From: an uncultured Alcaligenaceae bacterium
GTDB lineage: Bacteria > Pseudomonadota > Gammaproteobacteria > Burkholderiales > Burkholderiaceae_B
Reading direction: 5' to 3'
Assembly (NCBI GenBank): GCA_937908115.1
Contig: CALEQZ010000006.1
Coordinates: 43,670 to 107,669, forward strand
DNA: 64,000 nt
Part shown: positions 27,205 to 37,139 of the stretch, one piece after another
Position numbering within the stretch: position 1 is the first letter of the stretch
Layout of the letters: each line of letters opens with the position of its first letter
Position numbers and translations under genes: made by a program
Notes under the pieces: model-generated
What the model was told of the DNA's origin: nothing
The model's input: the letters and a program-made list of their open reading frames with translations, nothing else
The model's database searches: none

Positions 27205-28149
27205 TTACTTTTTTTCGGCTTGCGCAACCAGCTCGCTGGCCGCCAGCGTTTCTGAAAGGCGCGCCATGGCGGTGTGGTCCTGGCCCGGACCAAGCAGCTT
27301 GCCCGCGCTGGCCCACAAATCGCGGCACAGCGATGCGAAGGGCGCCGGCACGTTGCCGCTGTCGGCCAGGCCCAACGCGATGCGCAGGTCCTTGATCATC
27401 AGGTCCAGGCCGAAGCCCGAATCGAAGCGCCGCGACAGGACGAACTGCTTGAACTTTTTCTGGGTCGAGTTGTTCATCCCGGTCGACGAGTTGAAAACGT
27501 CGACCATGACCTCGGGATCCAGGCCGAAGCGCTGGCCGATCAACATGGCTTCGATGCCGATCAGGAAACCGCCGGCCGACACCAGGTTGTTCAACGCCTT
27601 CATGGCGTGCGCCGTGCCGACTGGGCCAGTGTGCGTGATCGCCTTGCCCATGTGCGACAGCACCGGCTTGACGCGCTCGACTAGCTCCGGCTCACCGCCG
27701 ACCATGATGGCCAGCTCGCCGGTGGTCGCGCGCGGCACGCCGCCGGAGACCGGCGCATCGATGAGATGCCCGCCGGCTTCGCGCACCAGCCCGGCCAGGC
27801 GCTGCGTCTCGGTGGGCACGCCCGAGCTCATCTCCACGATGACCGCACCCGGCTTCAGGCCGGCCAGTACGCCTTGCGGGCCGGTCAGCACTTGTTCGAC
27901 CACGGCGCTGGTGGGCAGGATGGTGATGATGACGTCGGACTGGGCCGCGAGCTCGGCACCGTTGGCCGCCGCCACCGCCCCGGTCTTGGCTGCGAATTCC
28001 TTCAGGCGCTCGACGCTGGCATCCAGCGCGACGACCTTCAACCCGGCCTGGCGCAGGCGACTGGCCATGGGCCAGCCCATGCTGCCGATGCCGATGAAAC
28101 CTATCGTGGGCGCCGTACCGGCGCCTGCTGCGTTGGCGGCCTGGCTCAT
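27205..28149 (-). CDS. 3-hydroxyisobutyrate dehydrogenase-family NAD(P)-dependent oxidoreductase
   Basis: A 314-aa beta-hydroxyacid dehydrogenase. It has N-terminal GFIGIGSMGWPMASRLRQAG (Rossmann), the substrate-binding DAPVSGGVPRATTGELAIMVGG and the catalytic Lys in NNLVSAGG of the MKALNNL helix. HIBADH and tartronate-semialdehyde reductase both have this pattern, so the substrate is open. Its start overlaps the stop of the CMD gene (ATGA). It is convergent with yidD. Confidence 0.9.
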   Translation of the reverse strand: MSQAANAAGAGTAPTIGFIGIGSMGWPMASRLRQAGLKVVALDASVERLKEFAAKTGAVAAANGAELAAQSDVIITILPTSAVVEQVLTGPQGVLAGLKPGAVIVEMSSGVPTETQRLAGLVREAGGHLIDAPVSGGVPRATTGELAIMVGGEPELVERVKPVLSHMGKAITHTGPVGTAHAMKALNNLVSAGGFLIGIEAMLIGQRFGLDPEVMVDVFNSSTGMNNSTQKKFKQFVLSRRFDSGFGLDLMIKDLRIALGLADSGNVPAPFASLCRDLWASAGKLLGPGQDHTAMARLSETLAASELVAQAEKK

Positions 28150-28565
28150 TTGGACTTACCACCCTCGACGAGGCCTTCTTCTTGCAGGACCTGATTGGCC
28201 ACCTTGAAGGCGTCCAGGCCGGCCGGAATGCCGCAATACACCGTGGCGTGCAGCAGGATTTCCTTGATTTCTTCAGGCGTCACGCCGTTGTTGAGCGCGC
28301 CCTTGACGTGCAGGCGGATCTCGGCGGGACGGTTCAGCGCAGTCAGCATGCCCAAGTTGAGGATGCTGCGCGTGCGGCGATCCAGGCCGGGCCGCGTCCA
28401 CGCGTAGCCCCAGCACATTTCGGTGGTGATGTGCTGGAAGGCCTTCATGAAGTCGTTGGCGTTGGCGATCGACGTATCGACGTACTCGGCGCCGAGGACT
28501 TCGCGACGGACCTTCAGGCCTTCTTCATACAGTTGCTTCAGTTCGTTTTCCTTGCCGTTGGACAC
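28146..28565 (-). CDS. Carboxymuconolactone decarboxylase-family protein
   Basis: A 139-aa AhpD/PcaC-fold protein: WGYAWTRPGLDRRTRSILNLGMLTALNRPAEIRLHVKGALNNGVTPEEIKEILLHATVYCGIPAG is characteristic of 4-carboxymuconolactone decarboxylases. It lacks the AhpD CxxC, so a decarboxylase-like rather than peroxidase role is favoured. The GTG start has AAGGAG upstream. It is coupled to the dehydrogenase, suggesting a small catabolic operon for a hydroxy- or lactone acid. Confidence 0.9.
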   Translation of the reverse strand: MSNGKENELKQLYEEGLKVRREVLGAEYVDTSIANANDFMKAFQHITTEMCWGYAWTRPGLDRRTRSILNLGMLTALNRPAEIRLHVKGALNNGVTPEEIKEILLHATVYCGIPAGLDAFKVANQVLQEEGLVEGGKSK

Positions 28566-28858
28566 GGGCTGCTCCTTGCGTGTAAATGGAAAAGGAATGC
28601 CTTGTGGGCAAAATGATTGTATGACAATAGTACATTATTCGGCGGGCTTGTACAGAAGGGCCGGGCCCGCGTCGCAGGTCGACGCGGCATGCCCGCGCGC
28701 GATGGCGCAGGCGGCGCGCTTATGCCGCGCGGCATTGGCTGCGCGGCGCCAACGGCGCGCCAGCCGGGCCACGGACCGGGTGCGTTAAACTGAGCGGCTT
28801 TGCTTGGCCCCGCCTTGACTTGCCCCGGGCCGCGCCGTCCCACCTTTTGCTGGTACCC

Positions 28859-30535
28859 ATGGATATCCGACGCACCATCCTCTGGATGATCTTTTCCTTT
28901 TCGCTGCTGCTGCTGTGGAACAACTGGCAAGTCCACAACGGCAAGCCGTCGCTGTTCGGCGCACCGGCTTCCCAGGCCATCGACGGCTCGGGCGAGCAGG
29001 GCCAAAAGTCGGCCGCCGTGCCAGATGCGCCGGCCGCCGCCACGCAAGCACCCCCGGCAGGCCTGCCCTCGGCCGAACAGCCCGCCCAGGCTCAGGCTGA
29101 GACCGTGGTCGTCACCACCGACGTGCTGCGCTTGACCTTCGACACGGCGGGCGCGCAGCTGATCCGCGCCGAGCTGCTGAAGTTTCCGGCCACCGACGAT
29201 CCCGACCAGCCGTCGGTGCTGCTCGACCGCAGTGCGAACCTGACTTACGTGGTGCAGACCGGCGTCGTCGGCGCCCCGCAAGGCGCAAGCTTTCCCACCC
29301 ACCTGACGCCTTTCCGCTTGACGAGCACGCAGCGCGAGCTGCAGGGCGATACGCTGGAGGTCTCCTTCCAGGCCGAATCCGGTGGCGTGGCCGTGACCAA
29401 GACCTTCGTCCTGCACCGTGGCCGCTACGACATCGACGTGCGCCATGATCTGACCAATGCCGGCAGCCAGCCGGTGTCGCCTTCGCTGTACCTGCAGATC
29501 ACGCGCGACGGCAGCAACCCGCCCGATACGTCCCGGTTCTACCATACCTTCACCGGGCCGGCGGTCTATTCCGAGCAAGAGAAGTTCCAGAAAGTGAGCT
29601 TCTCCGACCTGGAAAAGAACAAGGGCGACTACATCAAGCAGGCCGACAACGGCTGGATCGCCATGATCCAGCACTACTTCGTCACCGCGTGGGTCCCGCC
29701 GCAGGGCAAGCAGCGGGTCAACGACGTGATGCAGGTCCAGCAGGGCCTGTTCGCCGCGCGCACCATCGAGCCCGTGGGCACGATCGCGCCGGGCGCCTCG
29801 GCAAGCGTCGATGCCAAGCTCTGGGTCGGCCCGCAAGACCAGGACGCCCTGTCGGCCCTGGCCCCGGGACTGGACCTGGTCGTGGACTACGGCTGGCTGA
29901 CCATCATCGCCAAGCCGCTCTTTACCCTGATGACCTGGCTGCACAGCCTGCTGGGCAACTGGGGCTGGACCATCGTCGCATTGACCGTGCTGATCAAGGC
30001 GGCGTTCTACCCGCTGTCGGCCGCGAGCTACCGTTCGATGGCCAAGATGAAGCAGGTGGCGCCGCGGCTTCAGCTGCTCAAGGAAAAATACGGCGACGAT
30101 CGCCAAAAGCTGAACGCGGCGATGATGGAGATGTACCGCACCGAGAAGATCAATCCGCTGGGCGGCTGCCTGCCGATCCTGGTGCAGATCCCGGTGTTCA
30201 TTTCGCTCTACTGGGTGCTCCTGGCCAGCGTGGAGATGCGCGGCGCGCCGTGGATCCTGTGGGTGCACGACCTGTCGGTGCGTGACCCCTGGTTCATCCT
30301 GCCGGCCATCATGATGGCCACGATGTTCCTGCAGATCAAGCTGAATCCGACGCCGCCGGATCCGGTGCAGGCACGCGTGATGATGATCATGCCGCTGGTG
30401 TTCGGGGGGATGATGTTCTTCTTCCCGGCCGGGCTGGTGCTGTATTGGTGCGTCAATAACATCCTGTCGATTGTCCAGCAGTGGTATATCACCAGGAAGA
30501 TGGCGCGCGAGGCGGAGGTTGCGGCCAATCGCTAG
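28859..30535 (+). CDS. yidC: Membrane protein insertase YidC
   Basis: A 558-aa YidC/Oxa1-family insertase. It has an N-terminal membrane anchor (RRTILWMIFSFSLLLLWNNW), a large periplasmic beta domain (~45-340), and five membrane segments with the conserved KAAFYPLSAASYRSMAKMK coil, GGCLPILVQIPVFISLYWVL and FFPAGLVLYWCVNN. The ATG at 28859 is chosen because MDIRRTIL is the family start. It inserts membrane proteins alone or with SecYEG. A strong terminator follows. Confidence 0.99.
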   Translation: MDIRRTILWMIFSFSLLLLWNNWQVHNGKPSLFGAPASQAIDGSGEQGQKSAAVPDAPAAATQAPPAGLPSAEQPAQAQAETVVVTTDVLRLTFDTAGAQLIRAELLKFPATDDPDQPSVLLDRSANLTYVVQTGVVGAPQGASFPTHLTPFRLTSTQRELQGDTLEVSFQAESGGVAVTKTFVLHRGRYDIDVRHDLTNAGSQPVSPSLYLQITRDGSNPPDTSRFYHTFTGPAVYSEQEKFQKVSFSDLEKNKGDYIKQADNGWIAMIQHYFVTAWVPPQGKQRVNDVMQVQQGLFAARTIEPVGTIAPGASASVDAKLWVGPQDQDALSALAPGLDLVVDYGWLTIIAKPLFTLMTWLHSLLGNWGWTIVALTVLIKAAFYPLSAASYRSMAKMKQVAPRLQLLKEKYGDDRQKLNAAMMEMYRTEKINPLGGCLPILVQIPVFISLYWVLLASVEMRGAPWILWVHDLSVRDPWFILPAIMMATMFLQIKLNPTPPDPVQARVMMIMPLVFGGMMFFFPAGLVLYWCVNNILSIVQQWYITRKMAREAEVAANR

Positions 30536-30569
30536 GCGGTGCGCACCGGGCCGTTTGCCATGTGAGGAG

Positions 30570-30595
30570 GGCCGCCCCTTGGGGCGGCCTTTTTT
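30570..30595 (+). terminator. Rho-independent terminator of yidC
   Basis: GGCCGCCCC and GGGGCGGCC arms (9 bp, perfect) enclose a TT loop, followed directly by six T's. Confidence 0.9.
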
Positions 30596-30757
30596 CGTCG
30601 GGCTAGCCGGCAGGCGGGCGGCCGAGCGCCCCGTGCGCCCGGCTACCCGGATGTTGCGGCGCCGGCCCGCCCCACCCGGCAACCTGCGCAAGGGGAGATT
30701 CGGACCGGCGCTGGGGAAAGGGTAGCGGCTTACTTGGGTGCTCCCGGATTCGCTAGG

Positions 30758-31429
30758 CTAGCGCGGCTTCATGTGCGCAGTGGCGCGTGCTTCAAGACGG
30801 TGCTGCAGTGCGGCCAGAAGGGTGGACAAGACCCAATAGATGAAGGCGGCCGAGAGGTACATGGCGAAGACTTCGAAGGTGCGCGCGGTGATGAGCTGGG
30901 CCTGCCGGAAGAGTTCCGGTACCTGGATGGTGGCGGCAAGCGATGTGTCCTTGACCAGGCTGATGAAGGTATTGCCCAACGGGGCGAGCGCCACGCGCGC
31001 GGCCTGGGGCAGGATCACCATGCGCAAGGTTTGTGCCGGGCGCAGGCCGATCGATTTGGCCGCTTCCCATTGGCCGCGGTCGATGGAGGCAATGGCCGCA
31101 CGCAGGATTTCGGCGGTGTAGCCGCCGACGTTGATCGAAAAGCCGATCATGGCGGACGGGATGGGGTCGATCTGCAGGCCGAATTGCGCCAGGCCGTAGT
31201 AGATGACGAATAGCTGGACGAGCAGGGGCGTGCCGCGGATGAAGGAGATGTAGGTGCGTGCAAGCCAGTTCAGTGGGCTGATGGCCGATAGCCGCATCAG
31301 CGCCAGCAACAGGCCCAGCACTAGGCCGAAGGCCATGCCGCCTAGGCTGAGCACGACCGTGTAGCCGGCGCCCTTGAGCAGCAGCGGGGCGGATTGCCAG
31401 ATCAGGGCAAGCGTGCCTTGTTCTTCCAT
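30758..31429 (-). CDS. Amino-acid ABC transporter permease (HisM/GlnP type)
   Basis: A 223-aa polar amino-acid permease. The transport domain begins LLLKGAGYTVVLSLGGMAFG, continues RTYISFIRGTPLLVQLFVIYYGL and has the EAA loop GGYTAEILRAAIASIDRGQWEAAKSIGLRPAQTLRMVILPQA. The ATG at 31429 has GGAG upstream and suits the family. It follows the binding-protein gene on the same strand. No ATPase gene accompanies the pair. Confidence 0.93.
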   Translation of the reverse strand: MEEQGTLALIWQSAPLLLKGAGYTVVLSLGGMAFGLVLGLLLALMRLSAISPLNWLARTYISFIRGTPLLVQLFVIYYGLAQFGLQIDPIPSAMIGFSINVGGYTAEILRAAIASIDRGQWEAAKSIGLRPAQTLRMVILPQAARVALAPLGNTFISLVKDTSLAATIQVPELFRQAQLITARTFEVFAMYLSAAFIYWVLSTLLAALQHRLEARATAHMKPR

Positions 31430-31516
31430 GTTTTCTCCGTATGCGATCAGGCGTGTACGGCGGCCCGAGCGGGCCACCCGGCATCATGCCCGCATCGCAA
31501 TGGGCCTGCAATGCAT

Positions 31517-31538
31517 GCGGCCCGCCGAAGCGGGCCGC
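31517..31538. repeat. Perfect intercistronic hairpin
   Basis: GCGGCCCGC and GCGGGCCGC arms around a CGAA loop lie between the binding-protein gene and its permease. Such hairpins often give more binding protein than permease by stabilising the upstream mRNA. Confidence 0.6.
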
Positions 31539-31589
31539 AGCAAAGGGCTAGGCACGCCCGGCAAACGCCGGGTGCGCGCAGGCAGAAAA

Positions 31590-32372
31590 TCAGCGCGTGA
31601 CGTCGGCGCCGAACCACTTTTCAGAGAGCTTGGTCAGCGTGCCGTCGGCGCGCAAGGCGTCGATGGCTTCGTTGAGCGCGGCCAGTAGTTGGGGGCTGTC
31701 CTTGCGCACGGCGATGGCCTGCTCTTGCTTGGCGAAGGGCTCGCCCACGGCTTCGATCGCGCCGCCCGATTTCTTGACCAAGTCGGCGACGATGAGCCGA
31801 TCGTTCAGGATGGCGTCAATGCGTCCGGTGCGCAGGTCTTGGTTGCGCGAGGGATCGTCGTCATAGGTACGGACGTCGGCCTTGGGCTGGTTTTCGCGCA
31901 GCCATTGCTCGTAATTGCTGCCGAGCACCACGCCAACGCGCTTGCCGGCCAAGTCGTCCGGCCCCTTGATGTCGGACGTACCCTTGCGCGCGATGATCTG
32001 GATGCCGGAGATGGTATAGGGCTGGGTGAAGGCATACTTGCGCTTGCGTTCTTCCGAAACCGTCACCTGGTTGATGACAACGTCGAGCCGGCCGGTCTCG
32101 AGCGCGGCCAGGATGCCGTCCCACTTCGTGGGGCGGAATTGCGCCTTCACGCCGAGCTTTTCCACCAGGGCGTTGGCAAATTCGACTTCGAAGCCGGCCA
32201 GCTTCCCGGATTCGTCCTGGAAGTTGAACGGCGGATAGGTGCCCTCCAGGCCGATGATGAGTTCGCCGCGACGCTTGACCTCGTCGAGCGCCTCGGCCGC
32301 GACGGCCACATGCGCCACGCTTGCACCGACCACGGTCGCAAGCAGTAGCCGGACGTAGAAGAACAATTTCAT
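31590..32372 (-). CDS. Amino-acid ABC transporter periplasmic binding protein
   Basis: A 260-aa family-3 solute-binding protein. The signal peptide spans residues ~1-25 (LLLATVVGASVAHVAVAAEA). The mature start GELIIGLEGTYPPFNFQDESGKLAGFEVEFANAL and later LDVVINQVTVSEERKRKYAFTQPYTISG resemble cystine-binding FliY/TcyA. It is upstream of its permease. Cystine is a plausible ligand, but other polar amino acids cannot be excluded. Confidence 0.92.
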   Translation of the reverse strand: MKLFFYVRLLLATVVGASVAHVAVAAEALDEVKRRGELIIGLEGTYPPFNFQDESGKLAGFEVEFANALVEKLGVKAQFRPTKWDGILAALETGRLDVVINQVTVSEERKRKYAFTQPYTISGIQIIARKGTSDIKGPDDLAGKRVGVVLGSNYEQWLRENQPKADVRTYDDDPSRNQDLRTGRIDAILNDRLIVADLVKKSGGAIEAVGEPFAKQEQAIAVRKDSPQLLAALNEAIDALRADGTLTKLSEKWFGADVTR

Positions 32373-32558
32373 GACTGGCTCCGTTTTCGTTTTGGGGTTT
32401 TTTCAGGACTTCGGCCGGCTGCGCCGCGCGCAACGTGCCGACATGCCTGGCCGTGGCGGCGGCATGCGGCACGCCCGGTCCCATGCATCGGCTCGAAAGG
32501 ATGATCGTATCGCGCCGCGCCACCGACGTCCGGCACGTCCGCTATATCGACAGGGGCA

Positions 32559-32765
32559 TTACTGCGCGGCAAACGGGCTGGCGGTCGATCCAAAGTTTTC
32601 GGCCGCCCATGTTTGTGCGGCATGGGCCGCATCGGCCAACAACACGTGGTCCGCCGTGGACGGCGTGGGCAGCACGAGCGCCAGCACAGCCAGCGCCAGG
32701 CATACGCCGACCGCACCCAGGCAGCGGGCGAGGCGATCCGGTGAAGTTGGCTGGGCTGCTGGCAT
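32559..32765 (-). CDS. Possible small membrane/exported protein
   Basis: A 68-aa frame with one hydrophobic segment (CLGAVGVCLALAVLALVLP) between short hydrophilic ends; the C-terminus reads AAHAAQTWAAENFGSTASPFAAQ. There is no clear Shine-Dalgarno sequence and no family recognised. It begins after the M20 terminator, so it would need its own promoter. It is kept as a low-confidence gene. Confidence 0.3.
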   Translation of the reverse strand: MPAAQPTSPDRLARCLGAVGVCLALAVLALVLPTPSTADHVLLADAAHAAQTWAAENFGSTASPFAAQ

Positions 32766-32854
32766 TTTGGCTTTCGGCAGAAAGCGGCCGGTATCGACCG
32801 CAGCACGAATTATGAAAAGCCTTGCGCCCCAAGCCAACGAAGATATTGGCGTTA

Positions 32855-32885
32855 GAAAAGAGCCTGGCGTCATATGACGCCAGGC
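32855..32885 (-). terminator. Intrinsic terminator of the M20 amidohydrolase gene
   Basis: Arms GCCTGGCGTC and GACGCCAGGC (10 bp, perfect) surround ATAT. Read on the minus strand the stem is followed by TCTTTTC. It lies 75 bp beyond the amidohydrolase stop. Confidence 0.75.
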
Positions 32886-32959
32886 GTCGCCCAAACCGCC
32901 AGGCCTGTAATCCACACGCTGCCCACGCTAGCCGCGGCATGCGCGGGCCGGCGCCGACA

Positions 32960-34156
32960 TCAGGCCGCGAGGAATTTCTCGACCAACTTGACCCAATACG
33001 TGGCGCCCACCGGCAGCAGGGCGTCGTTGAAGTCGTAGTTGGGGTTGTGCAGTTGGCAAGGGCCCATGCCGTGGTAGCTGTCCAGGCGATGGTCCCCGTC
33101 GCCGTTGCCCAGGAACAAGTAGCAACCGGGCACTTTCTCCAGGAAGAAGGCGAAGTCCTCGGCGCCCATGAAGGGCGGGATGCTGCAATCGACATGCTCG
33201 TCGCCGAAGGTTTCGCGCGCGACCTGCGCGGCGAACGCGGTTTCCTTTTCCCAGTTGACCAGGGGCGGATAAGAGCGGATGAAGTTCAGTTCGCCGGTCG
33301 CGCCGTAGACCTGCGGCAAGGTGGTGACGATGCGGCGCATGCCTGCTTCGATCTGGTCCACCATTTCGGGGGTAAAGGTGCGCACGGTACCGCGCAGCAC
33401 GGCCTGGTCGGGGATGACGTTGTAAGCATCGCCGGCGTGGATCTGCGTGATCGTCAGCACCGCCGATTCCAGCGGGTCCTTGCTGCGCGAGACCAGCGTC
33501 TGCAGCGCATGCACCATGTCCGCGGCGATCACGATGGGATCGACGGCGCGGTGCGGCTGCGCGGCATGACCGCCCACGCCGCGTATGGTGATGTCCCAGC
33601 GGTTGCTCGAGGCCATGGCTGGCCCGCTGCGAAAGCCGAACTGGTTCACCGGCATGCCCGGCATGTTGTGCAGCCCGAACACCGCGTCGCAGGGGAATTT
33701 TTCGAACAGGCCGTCCTGCATCATGGCGCGCGCCCCGGCGTTGCCGCCCTCTTCGGCCGGCTGGAAGATGAAGATCACGGTGCCGTTGAAGTCGCGATGT
33801 TTGGCCAGGTATTGCGCAGCGCCAAGCAGGATGGTCGTGTGGCCGTCGTGGCCGCAGCCATGCATGCGGCCTTCGATGGTGGAGCGGTGCGCGAACCGGT
33901 TGTATTCGGGCATGGGCAGGGCATCCATGTCGGCGCGCAGGCCGATGGTCTTGCCCGGGCCGGCGCCGTGCAGCACGCCGACCACGCCGGTCTTGCCAAA
34001 ACCTGTGTGCACCTCGATGCCGAAACTGCGCAGGCGCTCGGCCACCAGCGCCGAGGTGCGCGTTTCTTCAAACGCCAGCTCCGGATGCGCATGGATGTCG
34101 CGCCGCAGGCTGGTCAGTTCGGCATGGGCACGTTCGATTTCGTCTAGGGTCTTCAT
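32960..34156 (-). CDS. M20-family amidohydrolase (hippurate hydrolase/aminoacylase-like)
   Basis: A 398-aa zinc amidohydrolase. It has LRRDIHAHPELAFEE (N-terminal), GLRADMDALP (metal Asp), MHGCGHDGHTTILLG, FIFQPAEEGGNAGARAMMQDG (catalytic Glu), a GHAAQPH dimerisation lid and FMGAEDFAFFLEKVPG near the C-terminus. All metal ligands appear present. It would release amino acids from N-acyl or peptide-like amides. It lies 24 bp downstream of the Opp/Dpp ATPase gene, so the imported peptide may be its substrate. Confidence 0.93.
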   Translation of the reverse strand: MKTLDEIERAHAELTSLRRDIHAHPELAFEETRTSALVAERLRSFGIEVHTGFGKTGVVGVLHGAGPGKTIGLRADMDALPMPEYNRFAHRSTIEGRMHGCGHDGHTTILLGAAQYLAKHRDFNGTVIFIFQPAEEGGNAGARAMMQDGLFEKFPCDAVFGLHNMPGMPVNQFGFRSGPAMASSNRWDITIRGVGGHAAQPHRAVDPIVIAADMVHALQTLVSRSKDPLESAVLTITQIHAGDAYNVIPDQAVLRGTVRTFTPEMVDQIEAGMRRIVTTLPQVYGATGELNFIRSYPPLVNWEKETAFAAQVARETFGDEHVDCSIPPFMGAEDFAFFLEKVPGCYLFLGNGDGDHRLDSYHGMGPCQLHNPNYDFNDALLPVGATYWVKLVEKFLAA

Positions 34157-34180
34157 GGTGTTGCCAAAAGATTCCGTGGC

Positions 34181-35215
<1,035 letters not shown>

Positions 35216-35220
35216 CTGCA

Positions 35221-36204
35221 CTACGGTTCTCCTGCGTGCCAGCAGCGGGCCCAATGGCGCGGCCGATGCTCCACGGCCGGCGGCGCCTGCAGGCAGGCGC
35301 CGGTCGCGCGCGCACAGCGCTCACGGAATGCGCAGCCCTGCGGCAGGTTCAACAATGACGGGGTCATGCCCGGTATGGGCGCAAGCGGCTGCCCGCGCGT
35401 GGCCGGCGTCGGAATGGACGCGATCAGCCCGCGGGTATACGGATGCAGCGGCTGGCCGATGACGTCGGCCGTGGCGCCGGTTTCGACCACGCGACCGGCA
35501 TACATGACCGCCACGCGGTCAGCGAGCCCGGCCACCACCGCCAGGTCGTGCGTGATCCAGATCAGCGCCGTGCCCGTTTCGCGGCACAGTTTCTGCATTT
35601 CGTAGAGGATCTGGCCCTGTATGGTCACGTCCAGCGCCGTCGTGGGCTCATCGGCGATGATGAGCCGCGGCGAATTGAGCAGCGCGATGGCGATCGCCAC
35701 GCGCTGGCGCATCCCCCCGGACAGCTGGTGCGGGTATGCGCGCAGCCGCTCCTGCGGGGACGGGATACCGACCTTGATGAGCGCCTGCAGGGCCAATTCG
35801 TGCGCCTGCTCGCGGCTGACGCGCCGGTGGGCCAGCACCGTTTCGATCATTTGCGTGTCGACGCGCAACACCGGGTTGAGCGTCATCATGGGGTCCTGGA
35901 AGATCATCGCGATCTCGCCGCCGCGCAGCGCGCGCAGCCGCCGCGGCGAGGCCTGGCGAAGGTCTTCGCCGTTGAAGCGGATCTCGCCCTCGACGATGCG
36001 GCCTGGTGCGTCAATCAGCCCCAGCACCGAAAACCCCGTGATGCTCTTGCCCGAACCGGATTCGCCGACCAGTCCGAGGATTTCGCCGGCACCGACCGAC
36101 AAATCCACGCCGTCGACGGCCTTCACCACGCCGGCGCGGGTGAAGAAGTGCGTCTTCAGGCCACGCACTTCCAGCGTGGGCGGGACTGGCGTTTGCATAT
36201 CCAT
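35221..36204 (-). CDS. Oligo/dipeptide ABC transporter ATPase (OppD/DppD type)
   Basis: A 327-aa ATPase. It has LEVRGLKTHFFTRAGVVKAVDGVDL, Walker A GESGSGKSITG, the signature QLSGGMRQRVAIAIAL, Walker B LIIADEPTTALDVTIQ and the C-terminal CAFRERCARATGAC cluster. The ATG at 36204 begins the conserved domain; the frame remains open upstream inside the permease gene but is not coding there. It pairs with the OppF-type ATPase. Confidence 0.93.
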   Translation of the reverse strand: MDMQTPVPPTLEVRGLKTHFFTRAGVVKAVDGVDLSVGAGEILGLVGESGSGKSITGFSVLGLIDAPGRIVEGEIRFNGEDLRQASPRRLRALRGGEIAMIFQDPMMTLNPVLRVDTQMIETVLAHRRVSREQAHELALQALIKVGIPSPQERLRAYPHQLSGGMRQRVAIAIALLNSPRLIIADEPTTALDVTIQGQILYEMQKLCRETGTALIWITHDLAVVAGLADRVAVMYAGRVVETGATADVIGQPLHPYTRGLIASIPTPATRGQPLAPIPGMTPSLLNLPQGCAFRERCARATGACLQAPPAVEHRPRHWARCWHAGEP

Positions 36205-36218
36205 AGGCAGCCGGCCGC

Positions 36219-37139
36219 TCACAGGGCGTTGCGCGGGTTGAGCACGTCGCGCAGGTGATCGCCCACCAGGTTGATGGCGATGATGGCGATGGCCAGCGCA
36301 ATGCCGGGAAAGAAGGAAATCCAATACAACCCCGACAGCAGGTACTCGAACCCGTTGGAGATCAGCATGCCCAGCGAGGGCTCGGTCACCGGCACGCCCA
36401 CGCCGAGGAAGGACAGCGTGGCCTCGAGCGCGATCGCGTGCGCCAGGTCTATGGTGGCGATGACGATCAACGGCGGCATGCAGTTGGGCAACACGTGCCG
36501 GAACAGCACACGCCCCCAGCCCAGCGACATGCAGCGCGCGGCCTCGACGTACTCGCGGCCGCGCTCGACCAGAGCAGCGCCGCGCGCGGCGCGGGCGAAA
36601 TACGCCCATTGGACGACCACCAGCGCGATGATGACCTTGTCGACACCCTTGCCCAATATGGCCAGCAGGATCAGGGCCACCAGGATGGCCGGAAACGACA
36701 GCTGGATGTCCACCGCCCGCATCAGCAAGGCATCCACGCGCCCGCCGAAATACGCCGCGATCAGGCCAGCGGCAGCGCCGATAAAGAAGGCCGCCACCAC
36801 CGAAACCGACCCCACGAGCAGGCTGGTGCGCATGCCGTAGAGAATGGCCGAGAACACGTCGCGCGCCTGGCCGTCGGTACCCAGCCAGTAGGTCATGCTG
36901 CCATCCCCGCTTTCGCTGCCCGGCGGCAGCTTCGAATCCAGGATGTCCAGCGACGCGATGTCGTAGGGGTTTTGCGGGGCGATCCAGGGCGCGAACAGCG
37001 CAGCGCCCACCGTCAGCACGAGCAGCGCCACGCCCAGCAGCGCCAGCTTGCTGGCGCCGAAGTCGGCGAAAAACTGGCGCAGCGGCGTCTGGGCGCGCGC
37101 CGGCGCCGCTGCAGCCGTCGTCACGGCAGGCGCGCTCAT
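36219..37139 (-). CDS. Oligo/dipeptide ABC permease (OppC/DppC type)
   Basis: A 306-aa permease. The N-terminal OppC_N segment (FADFGASKLALLGVALLVLTVGAALFAPWIAP) is followed by GTDGQARDVFSAILYGMRTSL and the EAA-type loop EAARCMSLGWGRVLFRHVLPN. Its ATG overlaps the DppB stop (ATGA). Confidence 0.94.
   Translation of the reverse strand: MSAPAVTTAAAAPARAQTPLRQFFADFGASKLALLGVALLVLTVGAALFAPWIAPQNPYDIASLDILDSKLPPGSESGDGSMTYWLGTDGQARDVFSAILYGMRTSLLVGSVSVVAAFFIGAAAGLIAAYFGGRVDALLMRAVDIQLSFPAILVALILLAILGKGVDKVIIALVVVQWAYFARAARGAALVERGREYVEAARCMSLGWGRVLFRHVLPNCMPPLIVIATIDLAHAIALEATLSFLGVGVPVTEPSLGMLISNGFEYLLSGLYWISFFPGIALAIAIIAINLVGDHLRDVLNPRNAL

Larger units (their letters stand above)
32373..32959. 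other. Intergenic region between binding-protein and M20 genes
   Basis: This 587-bp stretch holds the promoter region of the amino-acid transporter (minus strand), a possible small ORF at 32559-32765 and the terminator at 32855-32885. Nothing else could be supported. Confidence 0.5.

Noticed and set aside
28538..30691. A 717-codon open frame antisense to yidC
   Set aside because: It is opposite a clear yidC gene, His/Gln/Arg-rich as expected from antisense GC-rich DNA, and has no domain motif.
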